Shown: in pieces, positions 53,052 to 62,202 of the stretch
Layout: every line of letters begins with the position of its first letter
Position numbering within the stretch: position 1 is the stretch's first letter
Assembly: GCA_963803295.1 (NCBI GenBank)
Contig: CAWDMC010000028.1
Span: 310,001 to 374,000, forward strand
Source: CAWDMC01 sp963803295
Lineage (GTDB): Bacteria; Acidobacteriota; Terriglobia; UBA7540
Length of the DNA: 64,000 bases
Direction: 5' to 3'
Program-made: the position numbers and the translations under genes
Notes under the pieces: model-generated
What the model was told of the DNA's origin: nothing
Databases searched by the model: none
What the model saw: the letters and a program-made list of their open reading frames with translations, nothing else

Positions 53052-53750
53052 ATGGAGAGGAACAGGGAGAAAGGGCGAGAGCATGCTCCTGGACCGTTCA
53101 AGTTTCGCAAGGCAGCCTCCCTAATTGAGGCTACCAGCCTCAAGGCAGCATCGCTCGGCCAACTTCTGACGGGTGTGACTCTGGCGGACGATCTTGCTAT
53201 TCTGTATCACCTCCATCGCCATTTCTTTGTCGCGCCGGAAATCCTCCCCGAGTACCCTAACGATTTCGCCGATTGGGTTAGTAGGGAACTCGGCAACGAT
53301 ATCATGGCGGAACGACTGGCTAACTTGAACCTGTTTCGGGCTGCTAACCTGGCGGAGGTACGCCGGGAAATCTCCATCCTGCTGGCTCAGTACCTCGCGA
53401 GCAGTGAAGACGGACGGTGTGTAGCGCCGGGACGCGAATTCATTTTTTGCCAGCAACGCCTGATCGTTATGCCCTGCCACGTCGAAGCAGCGACCCCTGA
53501 GGAGTTTCTTGCCGTAGTGCGTACAGTAGAGATCCATTCGGTGGGTTATCATCTGTTTCAATCGAGAGCCATGCCTTCAGGCGGCAACGACTTCACCCGA
53601 TGGTTTGAAGGTTGGGGTTACACCGACTTGGCGCGTCAGATCGACAGCTTTGACCCCTATCTGAACAGCTTGGAAGACAACAGGACTTATCTTGTGGAGA
53701 TGGTCGAAGCATGGCTGCGGCGCAGAGAAAAGGGGGGCCTCGATGCTTGA
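53052..53750 (+). CDS. DUF5752-like protein
   Basis: 232 residues. Features are FKFRKAASLIEATSLKAASL at the start, HHLHRHFF-type and PEYPNDFADWVSRELGNDIM in the middle, and HSVGYHLFQSRAMPSGGNDF plus DSFDPYLNSLEDNRTYLVEM near the end. DUF5752 genes are known beside GT4 glycosyltransferases of the trehalose synthase type, as here, where the two genes overlap by 8 bases. A regulatory or helper role is likely but not established. Confidence 0.78.
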   Translation: MERNREKGREHAPGPFKFRKAASLIEATSLKAASLGQLLTGVTLADDLAILYHLHRHFFVAPEILPEYPNDFADWVSRELGNDIMAERLANLNLFRAANLAEVRREISILLAQYLASSEDGRCVAPGREFIFCQQRLIVMPCHVEAATPEEFLAVVRTVEIHSVGYHLFQSRAMPSGGNDFTRWFEGWGYTDLARQIDSFDPYLNSLEDNRTYLVEMVEAWLRRREKGGLDA

Positions 53751-54993
53751 CGCGTATCGTGGCGTGGTCCCGGATGAAGCATTAAACGAGGTCTACGATC
53801 TAGCCGCTGCGCTGCGAGGTCGGACACTTCAGCACATCAATTCCACGCGCAGCGGAGGAGGCGTGGCCGAAATCCTGCACCGGCTTGTTCCTCTGACCGA
53901 ATCGCTCGGCATTTTCACGCGGTGGGACATCATTCATGGAGACGAGGAGTTTTTTGAAGTCACCAAAGCATTCCACAACGGCTTGCAAGGTAGCGACCAT
54001 GAAGTGTCACACGAAGAGTTTGAGACGTATTTGCGAGTCATCAAGCACAACGCCGGAAGCATTCGCCCTGCTGGTGATGTCGTGGTGGTACACGACCCAC
54101 AGCCTGCGTACCTCATCGAGTATTGGCCCCGCGATGAAGTGCGGGCTGTCTGGCGATGCCACATCGATATCTCGCACCCCAACGCACGGGTGTGGAGGTT
54201 TCTTCAGCTGGCGGTGGAGCATTATCGAGCGGCCATCTTCCACGTATCTCAATTCGCCCAGAACCTGCAGATTCCGCAGTTCCTGATCCCGCCTTCCATC
54301 GATCCGTTGAGCGATAAGAACCGGGATTTGATGGAAGGGGAGATTTCAGCTGTTACAGACCGGTTTGGAATCGATCGCAAGCGCCCGATTCTCGTTCAGG
54401 TATCGAGATTCGACCGGTTTAAGGACCCGCTCGGCGTGATCGCAGCCTACCGGCTCGTGCAGCGAAACTTCGACTGCCAGCTTGTTTTGGCCGGGGGCAA
54501 GGCAGAGGATGATCCCCAAGGTGCACAGGTGCTTGCCGAGGTGAGAGAGGCCGCCAGTGGAGACAATGATATTTTTATTCTGGAGCTTCCACCGGAGAGC
54601 AACATCGAAATCAATGCGCTCCAGCGAGCCGCGACCGTAATTCTGCAAAAGTCAACGCGCGAAGGCTTTGGACTGACCGTCAGCGAGGGATTGTGGAAGG
54701 GTAAACCCGTTATCGGCGGAGCGGTGGGCGGCATCCCGGCACAGATTACCCACGGCGTGAACGGCTTCCTGGTTCACTCACCCGAAGGCGCCGCGTTCCG
54801 GCTGCGCTATCTGCTCAGCCATCCCCGCGCCGCCGAACGGATGGGCAAAAAGGGTCGCGAGCACGTGAGGCGAAATTTCCTCATTATCCGACACCTTCGC
54901 GACTATCTTCTGCTGATGCTCGCGGTCCTGTACGCGAAGTCGAAAAGGCCGCTGATGCTTGAAGGGAAAGAAATCAGGGAAGTTGAAGCCTGA
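53743..54993 (+). CDS. GT4 glycosyltransferase, trehalose synthase (TreT)-like
   Basis: 416 residues from ATG 53743 inside the end of the DUF5752 gene. The N-terminal half has INSTRSGGGVAEILHRLVPL, HDPQPAYLI, WRCHIDIS and PPSIDPLS; the C-terminal half has VQVSRFDRFKDPLGVIAAYR, LVLAGGKAEDDP, TREGFGLTVSEGLWKGKPVI and GGIPAQITHG. This is the trehalose glycosyltransferring synthase / trehalose phosphorylase pattern, making trehalose from NDP-glucose and glucose, or cleaving it. It fits osmotic or desiccation tolerance, together with Kdp and Usp genes. Confidence 0.87.
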   Translation: MLDAYRGVVPDEALNEVYDLAAALRGRTLQHINSTRSGGGVAEILHRLVPLTESLGIFTRWDIIHGDEEFFEVTKAFHNGLQGSDHEVSHEEFETYLRVIKHNAGSIRPAGDVVVVHDPQPAYLIEYWPRDEVRAVWRCHIDISHPNARVWRFLQLAVEHYRAAIFHVSQFAQNLQIPQFLIPPSIDPLSDKNRDLMEGEISAVTDRFGIDRKRPILVQVSRFDRFKDPLGVIAAYRLVQRNFDCQLVLAGGKAEDDPQGAQVLAEVREAASGDNDIFILELPPESNIEINALQRAATVILQKSTREGFGLTVSEGLWKGKPVIGGAVGGIPAQITHGVNGFLVHSPEGAAFRLRYLLSHPRAAERMGKKGREHVRRNFLIIRHLRDYLLLMLAVLYAKSKRPLMLEGKEIREVEA

Positions 54994-55080
54994 TGGCTTC
55001 TCATGTCCGTTCTGGGGCGGCGTTGCATTTTGAAGATTTGAGATTACAGGTCATGATTTATGCTTTCTTATTACGACATA

Positions 55081-55410
55081 TTAAGTACGGCAATCGCGCC
55101 CCGATCCGCGTGGTCGAAGACAGCCTCGGTCCCGCAGTGCCACACGGGTGACGGCGACAATCACCAGGATGAAGAAGAGGTTGGGCAGATAGTAGGCGAT
55201 GCCGCGCACGCTGTCGAGGAACGGCTTACAGATCCAGAGGAACACCTGTCTGGCGTAGTCCTGAGTTGCAGGGAACTGACCGAAAACGAGCAAGAGAACC
55301 GCTGATGCCACCGCCACGAAAGCGGCTAAGCCGAAAAGGGACCATAGAACGTGCCCCAGCCCCGAGTGCAGACGATCTCTCAACACCAACTCTAGACCGC
55401 GGAATTTCAC
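55081..55410 (-). pseudogene. Mechanosensitive channel (MscS-like) fragment, membrane part
   Basis: Reads KFRGLELVLRDRLHSGLGHV, LFGLAAFVAVASAVLLLVFG, ATQDYARQVFLWICKPFLDS and GIAYYLPNLFFILVIVAVTR, the N-terminal helices of large MscS-family proteins. It then loses similarity (ALRDRGCLRPRG) before the pore domain. The 5' end is also unclear beyond a GTG at 55410. Only about a quarter of a channel remains. Confidence 0.6.
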
Positions 55411-55755
55411 CGATTGGTTCCGCCCTCGCCGGGTCTCCAGGGACCGGGTTAGCCATCGCCACCAGTACAGTCCAAGATTCCTGGACCCACCGCCGGGCTG
55501 TGGGGACTTCGGTTCTGCTACAAAGAACTCCGGCTAGGAAGAGTTCTCGACTAGGTCTTGCCTGCTTGGCGTGGCCAGTTTACGTGCATCTCCGGCATTT
55601 GCCGGGTTAGGAGGTCCGAATCGTGCAGCACCGGAGTACCGGCTGAGGCCAATATCAGCAAGCCTGACAACGGCGAAGTTCCACCGACTTTGTTCCACAG
55701 CGTCGCTGATTTGTGCGCTATATTCTTGATTCGAAAGGCTCCGGAGGGAGACGGA
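55411..55755. other. Gap with no recognised gene
   Basis: About 345 bp between the MscS fragment and the DUF389 start. In-frame codons upstream of 55756 do not look like DUF389 sequence. Confidence 0.35.
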
Positions 55756-56640
55756 TTGGACGATAGAACGGACCAGCCAGTAAGGGTCAAAGCTGTGGCT
55801 TTCGCGCGCCAGCACATCACCCTGTCCAACCAACAAAGGGACGAGCTTTACCAATCGATCCTGCAGACGAGCTCGTTCGGAACCGAATATTTGGCAATGC
55901 TCGCTTTTTCTGCCCTGATTGCGCTGTTTGGTCTTTTGCAGAACAGCGTGGCGGTCATCATTGGGGCCATGTTGATCTCACCGCTGATGAACCCCATCCT
56001 TGCAGCGGCGTTGGCGTTGCTATTGGGAGACTGGAGTCTGGGGCGCAAATCAGCCGTTATCTTAGGGCTGAGCATCGGGGGCGTCATTGCGATCACCTGG
56101 CTGGTGGCCTGGCTTACTCCTCTGAGGCAAGCGACCCCCGAAATCCTGGCCCGAACCAATCCGAATTTGCTCGACCTCTTCATCGCCTTCTTATCCGGTT
56201 TGGCAGGCACTTTGGCGCTCCGCGGCTCCAGCGCGAGCTTGACGATAATACCGGGAGTGGCCATTGCAGTTGCCGTGGTGCCTCCCTTGGCGGTGGTCGG
56301 GTATGGCCTGAGCATTCGTCAGGGATCGCTGGCCGGCGGTGCCTTTCTGCTCTTCGTCACCAACCTGGTTTCGATCATTATCAGCGCCGCCGTGGTGTTT
56401 CACCTGATGGGTTTCCGCCCTCACGAGGAGGCCAAAAAGGGCCGCCTGAATCTGTTCTATCGCATGAACCTCAGTGCCGGTATTCTGATTGTGCTTTCGA
56501 TTCCCCTCCTCCAAACCCTACGGAAGACGGTAAGCGAGGTCGGGCTGCGCGCAGAGATCGAAAGCGTGATGAACGCCGACTTCAAGACGCCTCGTTCTTC
56601 CGTCGCCGACCTTACTTTTACCCAGACTGCCGGGGGATGC
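55756..56640 (+). pseudogene. DUF389 membrane protein, 3'-truncated
   Basis: Likely TTG start at 55756, seven bases after GGAGGG. Reads QRDELYQSILQTSSFGTEYL, AVIIGAMLISPLMNPILAAA, LRGSSASLTIIPGVAIAVAV and VPPLAVVGYGLSIRQGSLAG, the DUF389/TIGR00341 hydrophobic core of about six helices. After VADLTFTQTAGG (about 56640) the reading passes into sequence that codes for a PAS fragment on the other strand, and the frame ends at 56739. The soluble C-terminal part usually present is therefore lost. Confidence 0.8.
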
Positions 56641-56935
56641 ACCGTCCCCCCTTACTTTCGAGCGGCAGGTGTTCGTACCGGATGTACCCTTCCTCCTGTA
56701 GTCTGGCAAAAGCGGTTTGGCACTCTGCGGTGTCCTTGAATAGACCGATGTCCCACAGCTTCTTGCCCAGGAGTTGTTCCCGAGAATACCCCAACATATC
56801 GAGCAGGAAGGGATTAACGTCGGTGATATCTCCGCTGTCCGCCTCGAGGAGTATGATTCCGTCTTGGGCGGTTTCAAACAGCCGCCGGTAACGTTCCTCG
56901 CTCTGCTGCAATTTGTCTTCCGACGCATTTTCTCA
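56636..56935 (-). pseudogene. PAS-domain fragment
   Basis: Reads LQQSEERYRRLFETAQDGII, LLEADSGDITDVNPFLLDML, GYSREQLLGKKLWDIGLF and YEHLPLESKGGR, one nearly complete PAS domain. It is cut at about 56636 exactly where the DUF389 gene on the other strand is cut. The 5' part of a histidine kinase or diguanylate cyclase is missing. It is a second PAS remnant at a breakpoint, comparable to 16138-16232. Confidence 0.75.
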
Positions 56936-57106
56936 ACCTCCCAACACCTATAGGGTCCGATCCCCGAAAATCGAGAATGACACAACATTTACTGTTCATG
57001 GACGTTTCCAGCGGCTGCGATCTCTCAAACAGGTGCGCCCGGCTGGCCTGACTTTTTCTCGGTCAACTGAGCCGGGCGCTTGTTTCGAATACCACCGCCG
57101 CAGTTT

Positions 57107-58158
57107 TTAGCGCAGCGTTTCCATATCGAGGATGGACCCCAAAATGCCGCCAAGAATGGTGTACTTGCCGTCAGAATAGCGACCATATCGATACCGGCTA
57201 TTGTAGCCATCTTCATAACCGCGACGGAAGCCCTCGCGGAAGTAGTAGTTGTAGTCTTCCTGTTCTACATAATAACCATCATAGCCGTAGTTCGCATCCT
57301 GGTAGGCATAAGAGTCTTAGTAGTTGGAGCGCCAGCGATCCTGCCGGTCTGCCCGTCCGGCACCGAAGCCTTCCTGATAACCGTTGTTCACGGCCTGCCG
57401 GAGCAAATTGGCCCCGTATTGATTCGTCTCGTAGTATTGGCCACCACGGTTATAACGATAGTTCGCCGCCGTGTAGAAGTATGGATCATTGTTGTAATCG
57501 TGGCGATCATTCTGGAAGCGCATCTGCTGCTGGCGTTCGTTCTCCCAATACTGTTGCTGGTAACGGTACTGCGACTTGCGTCCTTGTCGCTGAAGTTTTG
57601 CTGTGTGCTGCTCTTCGACACGCTGTTGCTGATCTATATTTTGACGGTACTGAGCCACGCGCTGCTGCTGCTCCCCGATAAGCTGCTGCTGACGCTGCTG
57701 TGAGAGGCGGGCGCGTTGCTGATTCGAAGCTTGCTGCCGTTGTTGCTGGACTTGCTGTTGCCAATTGTGGTCTCGCTGCCATTGTCCCTGGTGCGCCAAC
57801 TGTTGCTGTTGTCTATTCTGGCTCTGCTGGGCCTGCTGCCGTTGCTGGTTCTGCTGGTTCTGCTGGTTCTGCTGGTTCTGCTGCTGGCCTGCTGCCGTTG
57901 CTGGTTCTGTTGGTTCTGCTGGGCGTGCTGCCGTTGCTGGTTCTGCTGGTTCTGTTGAACTTGGTGCCGTTGCTGGTTCTGTTGGCTCTGCTGGGCTTGC
58001 TGGACGCGCTGTGGTTGCGGTTGTACTTCTCTTTTCTGCTTTTGTTGCTGTTTCTGGTCTTGCGGTTGTTGCTGGGCGTTGGTCGGAATGCTTATTCCCA
58101 CCAGCGACGCGCCGATTACAGCCGCCACCACTATCCGGTTCAAGATACTAACCCTCAC
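57107..58158 (-). pseudogene. Gln-rich secreted protein with a frameshift and an internal stop
   Basis: Signal peptide (NRIVVAAVIGASLVGISIPT...AQ), then about 150 residues of QQNQQNQQRQ-type repeats. Reading must change frame near 57885-57900 inside the repeats to continue as AQQSQNRQQQQLAHQGQW and QQQRQQASNQQRARLSQQRQ, then a Tyr/Arg/Gly-rich C-terminal domain (YNRGGQYYETNQYG, NGYQEGFGAGRADRQDRW). A TAA at 57317 interrupts it, but the same frame continues 70 codons (DSYAYQDANYGYDGYY, YFREGFRRGYEDGYNSRY, YTILGGILGSIL) to a TAA at 57107. Envelope function unknown. Confidence 0.7.
57800..58010. repeat. Trinucleotide/12-bp tandem repeat coding for Gln/Asn
   Basis: Runs of CTGCTGGTTCTG units on the plus strand (CAGAACCAGCAG on the coding strand), about four in perfect tandem near 57850-57890 and further imperfect units to about 57985. 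Replication slippage here could toggle the reading frame, and the frame break of the gene falls in this stretch. Confidence 0.75.
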
Positions 58159-58595
58159 GGCAAACCTCCCTCAGTAATTCGATCGCTCCATGGAGTATGG
58201 CTCATGAAGAGCATCCACGAAGAGCACAACAAGTAGGATGAGAAACGCAACCAATTTCTTCTGTTGCCGTGCGCCTCCCACCAGATCCTAGCTGCGCCTC
58301 GGGACACACTGTTTATACCCGGTGGTCATTTGCGCGTCAGCCCAATACTGCTCACACGTTCGGTCAGAATTGCTCATTCCGGCTAAGGAAGGGAAGCGGC
58401 CGTTTGGGTCTAATACTGTTCACCTGACGGTTTCGGGAAATTAACCCGCGAAGTGTTACTGGCTGACCCCTCACCCAGCCTGCCTCGGATGGAGAAAGCG
58501 CCGGTTGCAGTCCACCCAACGGGGCGAGGGTTGAAAGCTCAATCGAACTCCCCATCGGTCGCTGCCGCTGGTAAAACAGGCAGCCGCCTGATCAA
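58159..58595. other. Intergenic, no gene recognised
   Basis: About 440 bp upstream of the Gln-rich gene, with only short frames. It should hold that gene's promoter; no motif stands out. Confidence 0.35.
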
Positions 58596-58928
58596 TCATG
58601 CGTTCTGTGGCTTCCGATGCGTATAGGATTGCGCCGAGGCACTGACACAGGGGGATACTTTGTTGAGGAAGAACCCAGGGGGGATTGTGTGAAATTCTAC
58701 TCCATAGCAGTTGGCGCGCGTGTAAGTCCGGGGCCGAAGACTTTCGCTACCGCCCGGCCAGGCAAGATACCATGTCCAGACCGCACCGTCGGCCAGGATA
58801 ACGCCCGCCGTCTTCGGCATGCGCGGGGTCACCCCGGACAGGAAATCAACAAAAACACCCGCGACAATAAGTAACATCATTAGTCCCTCTCCGGGCAGGA
58901 TTCTCTGCCAGGCCGTGGCCGGGGGCAA
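58596..58928 (-). CDS. Possible small membrane protein, unknown
   Basis: 110 codons at most. The N-terminal half (GEGLMMLLIVAGVFVDFLSG, VTPRMPKTAGVILADGAVW, TWYLAWPG) looks like two membrane segments of a plausible small protein; the C-terminal half has no such character and may be read past a frameshift. No start with a clear ribosome site. Low confidence. Confidence 0.35.
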   Translation of the reverse strand: MPPATAWQRILPGEGLMMLLIVAGVFVDFLSGVTPRMPKTAGVILADGAVWTWYLAWPGGSESLRPRTYTRANCYGVEFHTIPPGFFLNKVSPCVSASAQSYTHRKPQNA

Positions 58929-59189
58929 GCTGAGATCGCGTGAGGCCGTTGGCCCTTTGGAGGGCTGGACCGCTCCTTAAGTTGACTCGTGATCATCTGC
59001 CTCCTATCGAGCTGGCTTTAACACGTCCGAGAACCAGAGTGAGTCTGTGTCTCGCCACAATCCAAGCTGCATCAAAGAAGGTTGATAGTGGGCGATGATC
59101 TGCTGGCTTGAACGAATGTTGGTTCTGGCGGTTAAATGTTACTTGGGCAGTCTTGTGCTCGCGATTGCCTGGGAACGCGTGACACTTCT

Positions 59190-59480
59190 CCCCTGGGCAG
59201 CGCAAGAGTACCGAGATCATCTCGCGATGCCGTTTGCGCCGCACGGTCGTATCGGTGGTGCAGGCCGCCGAGTCGCGGGTGAGGATCAACACGACCCCAG
59301 GCTACTGAACAAACTCTGCCGCCTGGTGTTTCCTTGCCCAACCCGAGGTGGGTTCGGTCGTCGTGGTAATAACGGAGTACTCGGAAAGAACTCGCTTCAG
59401 ATGGTGCTCGTTCAGAGGGATAACGTGGTCGAGCACATCGCGCGGCGGCAGCTTCCGACTGGTCCTCCTTCGAAAAGGCT
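59190..59480 (-). pseudogene. IS transposase remnant, C-terminal end
   Basis: Reads DHVIPLNEHHLKRVLSEYSV, then after frame changes HDDRTHLGLGKETPGGRVCS, DPHPRLGGLHHRYDRA. This is the end of an rve/DDE transposase similar in type to 30066-30745 but a different copy. The catalytic core is missing. Confidence 0.65.
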
Positions 59481-59499
59481 CGCCTCGAGGACGCGTTGT

Positions 59500-60148
59500 T
59501 GTCCTGGAAATTGTTCGTTATGAAGACTCTGGACCAGCAACAGCACGTAGCGCAGCGCGGCGGAGCGGCAACCCAACGTGTAGGGCCAGCGGCGCTGTCC
59601 TTGGGCCGACCGCGGTTCGGCCCTACGAAGTACGCGGAAATTCTTGCTGAATTAACAACGAGAATTTACGACCTTGCATTGCAGAGTTATGTTTCAAACT
59701 CTGCGGCTCCTCGATCGTTCGCATGTACAAGCCGCGGAGTTCAAGAACAACTCCGCGCTACCAAAGCAAGAAAGCTCGGCCGCTAGCGGGTAGCCACAGC
59801 CAGCGCCGTCCTGACCGTAGGGATTTTCGCACCCTTGATGTTCCCAATCGGGACGCACTCCAGTGGAAAAGTTGAACCTGATTTATTGCAAAGTACAGCA
59901 GTTGCGCTCACCAGTACACGCAACTTCTCAGCCCGTTCCTGGAAGCCTCGCTCCGCTTGCATATGTCAAAGAGTCGGCACATAATTGTTTCAGCGCTCAA
60001 GGTTTCATTATCTTTCGGGCCTTTTATTTATGGCGCGCAAGACCGCCGTCCTGCGGTTCAACACCCCCCGATGGATATAAGAACGTGAGGCTGAGCCTTG
60101 AGCTCGCGCTGAGTCGTGCAACCGCAGGGCTTCGGAAGGAGGTGAACC
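59500..60148. other. Gap with no recognised gene
   Basis: About 650 bp between the IS remnant and the DUF2934 gene. Short frames are present on both strands, but none has family-like composition or a ribosome site I trust. Confidence 0.35.
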
Positions 60149-60571
60149 ATGCCAGGTTCCGCAGCAATGATGATGCCTGAGAGGAGCACGGTAAGTGAAT
60201 CGGTAGAAACCGCCGCCACAGTCGGCCCAACTAAAAGCGAAATCGCCACCCTTGCATATCAATTGTGGCAAGAGAACGGCTGTCCCGTTGGATCGGATAA
60301 AGAAGATTGGTTCCGGGCAGAAGCGATGCTCAACAACGCACTCGTCGCGAAGTGTCAAGATCTGTCGGGACGTCCCTCGGTTCCCCAAGGCGATACTCGC
60401 ACCGAGTTCGAAATGCAGGCCGAGTTCCGATGTGACGGATATTGGGTGGTCTGGGAGAGGGAATGGGGCGGTGCCCGCTGGTTCGAGCCGGCCACTGCAA
60501 GTACCCTGGCAAGTAAGCAATTTAAGCTGACTCGAGATGCAGAAGATAGTAGGCCTGCTACCACGCGGTAG
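60149..60571 (+). CDS. DUF2934 protein
   Basis: 140 residues, ATG directly after GGAAGGAGGTGAACC, a very strong ribosome site. The DUF2934 segment is at residues 28-60: KSEIATLAYQLWQENGCPVG then KEDWFRAEAML. The C-terminal half has EMQAEFRCDGYWVVWEREWG. DUF2934 proteins are frequent in Acidobacteriota and rhizobia; their function is unknown. Confidence 0.8.
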   Translation: MPGSAAMMMPERSTVSESVETAATVGPTKSEIATLAYQLWQENGCPVGSDKEDWFRAEAMLNNALVAKCQDLSGRPSVPQGDTRTEFEMQAEFRCDGYWVVWEREWGGARWFEPATASTLASKQFKLTRDAEDSRPATTR

Positions 60572-60921
60572 TGGGCTATTTAAGTCGGACTGTCGTCGGC
60601 TCCTATTAGTGTGAACGGAACAGGCTGGATCTTTTCCCTGGGAAACCTTCTGTGAGACTACAGCATACAGATGCGAAATGCCGACCAATATGAACCACGG
60701 GAACTTCCCGTTGATAACTCTCGCAGAGTTTACCGGTGTGGGTCGGTTCGGTGTCGTTGAATGCGGCGCCGAACATTTCTCCCCGACTATGGAAGGGATG
60801 AGCCAGCCCTATCGTATCGGTTTGCTTGGTAGAAGTGCCACCGGCCGTCCTGGGCCGAAGAGTCGACTCTACGCCCCTCGGAAAGCCCTATCCTGACCTG
60901 TGCGCCCATTATCACGAACTA
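60572..60921. other. Gap before the second IS630 element
   Basis: About 350 bp; short frames only. Nothing recognised. Confidence 0.35.
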
Positions 60922-62037
60922 GTGGGCTGTCGCAGAGTAACTATTAGGATGAGGCATGACCTCACTATAGATGCCATTCACTGCCAAGCCTCTGATGCTA
61001 ACTACCCAAGATCGACGCGACCTGCGCAACATCTCGCAGTCGCGCGCTTTGCCGGCCGGATATGTCTTTCCCGCTCGTTAATCCTGCTGCTGGCGGACGG
61101 TTTTTCTTTCCATCTCATTCAAGAACGACTGCAGACCACCGCGCCGACTATCGTGCCTTGGAAGCAGCGCTTCCTGGAGAGAGGGTTGGAGGATCTGGAC
61201 ACGTTTCATCCCGGCCAGAAAGCCAAGATCCTCACTCCGGCCTTGCGGGCCCGGATTCTGACAGCCACTCGTCGCAAGCCCAGTGATGGCTCGACGCACT
61301 GGAGCTGCCGACGTCTGGCCGCTCCTCTGAAGGTCAGCAAGGATGCGGTTCATCGCGTCTGGAAAGAAGCGGGCTTGAGACCCCACCGGCTGGAGCGCTA
61401 CATGGCCAGCAATGATCCCGACTTTGAAACCAAGGCTGCCGATCTCATTGCTCTTTATTTGAATCCCCCTCAGCACGTCGCCGTCTTTTGTGTGGCTGAG
61501 AAGTCGGCCATTCAAGCGCTGGACCGCAAGGATCCCGTCCTGCCTTTTCTCCCGGCCGCACCGAACGCCACGGTTTTGAATATCACCGGCAAGGCACCCT
61601 CTCACTTTACGCCGCTTTAGACACCCGCACCGGGCGCGTGCATGGCAAGACCGCTGCCCGCCACACCAAGCCAGGAGTTCTTGGCTTTCCTAGGCGAAGT
61701 CGTCGCCCAGTGCCAGCCAAGGCAAGAGATTCACATCATTCTCGACAATCTCTCGGAGCATAAGACCCAGACCGTTGAGCGGTTCCTGGAGGAACACCCC
61801 CAAGTGAAGCTGCACTTCACCCCAACCTATTCCGCCTGGCTAAACCAAATCGAGATTTGGTTCGCCAAGATCGAACGTCAGGTCATTGCCCGCGGAGTCT
61901 TTACTTCCGTCACTGATTTGGCGCGCAAGCTACGTCGCTATATCAATGCTTACTCGTCCAGCGCTCAGCCCATTCGCTGGACATATTCCGACGTACGCCA
62001 TCGCATTCGTACTAACAAAATCTCTGCGACAGCCCAC
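60922..62037. mobile_element. IS630-family insertion sequence, degenerate
   Basis: 1116 bp with perfect 16-bp terminal inverted repeats: GTGGGCTGTCGCAGAG at 60922-60937 and its complement at 62022-62037, flanked by TA at 60920-60921 and 62038-62039. The ends differ from those of the first IS630 (50902-52036), so they are different IS types. Perfect ends with a ruined transposase suggest it could still be mobilised in trans. Confidence 0.88.
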
Positions 62038-62040
62038 TAG
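60971..62040 (+). pseudogene. IS630 transposase, three frameshifts and a lost catalytic Asp
   Basis: From ATG 60971 the text reads TTQDRRDLRNISQSRALPAG; frame changes are needed near 61080 (before LILLLADGFSF), near 61550 (before RTERHGFEYHRQGTLSLYAA) and near 61668 (before SQEFLAFLGEV). The conserved CVDEK of the first catalytic Asp reads CVAEKSAIQALDR, an Asp to Ala change. The second Asp (HIILDNLSEHKTQ) and Glu region (TYSAWLNQIEIWFAKIE) are still readable. It cannot encode an active transposase. Confidence 0.88.
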
Positions 62041-62202
62041 TGCTCCATAACTCCATAACTTACGAACTCGACGTCCCGACGGCATGGACTATCATTTTTG
62101 CCGGGTTGGGCTCGGGTTGATACGTTTTAGGCTGACAATTGATACGCTCTACTGGAGGCGCGCGGTGACCGACAAGCTGCGAGTGCAGCCACAGAATGCC
62201 TT

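Noticed and set aside
57800..58010. Possible CRISPR-like array
   Set aside because: Units are 12 bp, contiguous, without spacers, and translate to Gln/Asn repeats; no cas genes are present.
57700..58236. Long Leu/Val-rich reading frames on the plus strand
   Set aside because: They are the antisense of the CAG/CAA-rich Gln repeat gene; the minus-strand frame has a signal peptide and a recognisable C-terminal domain.
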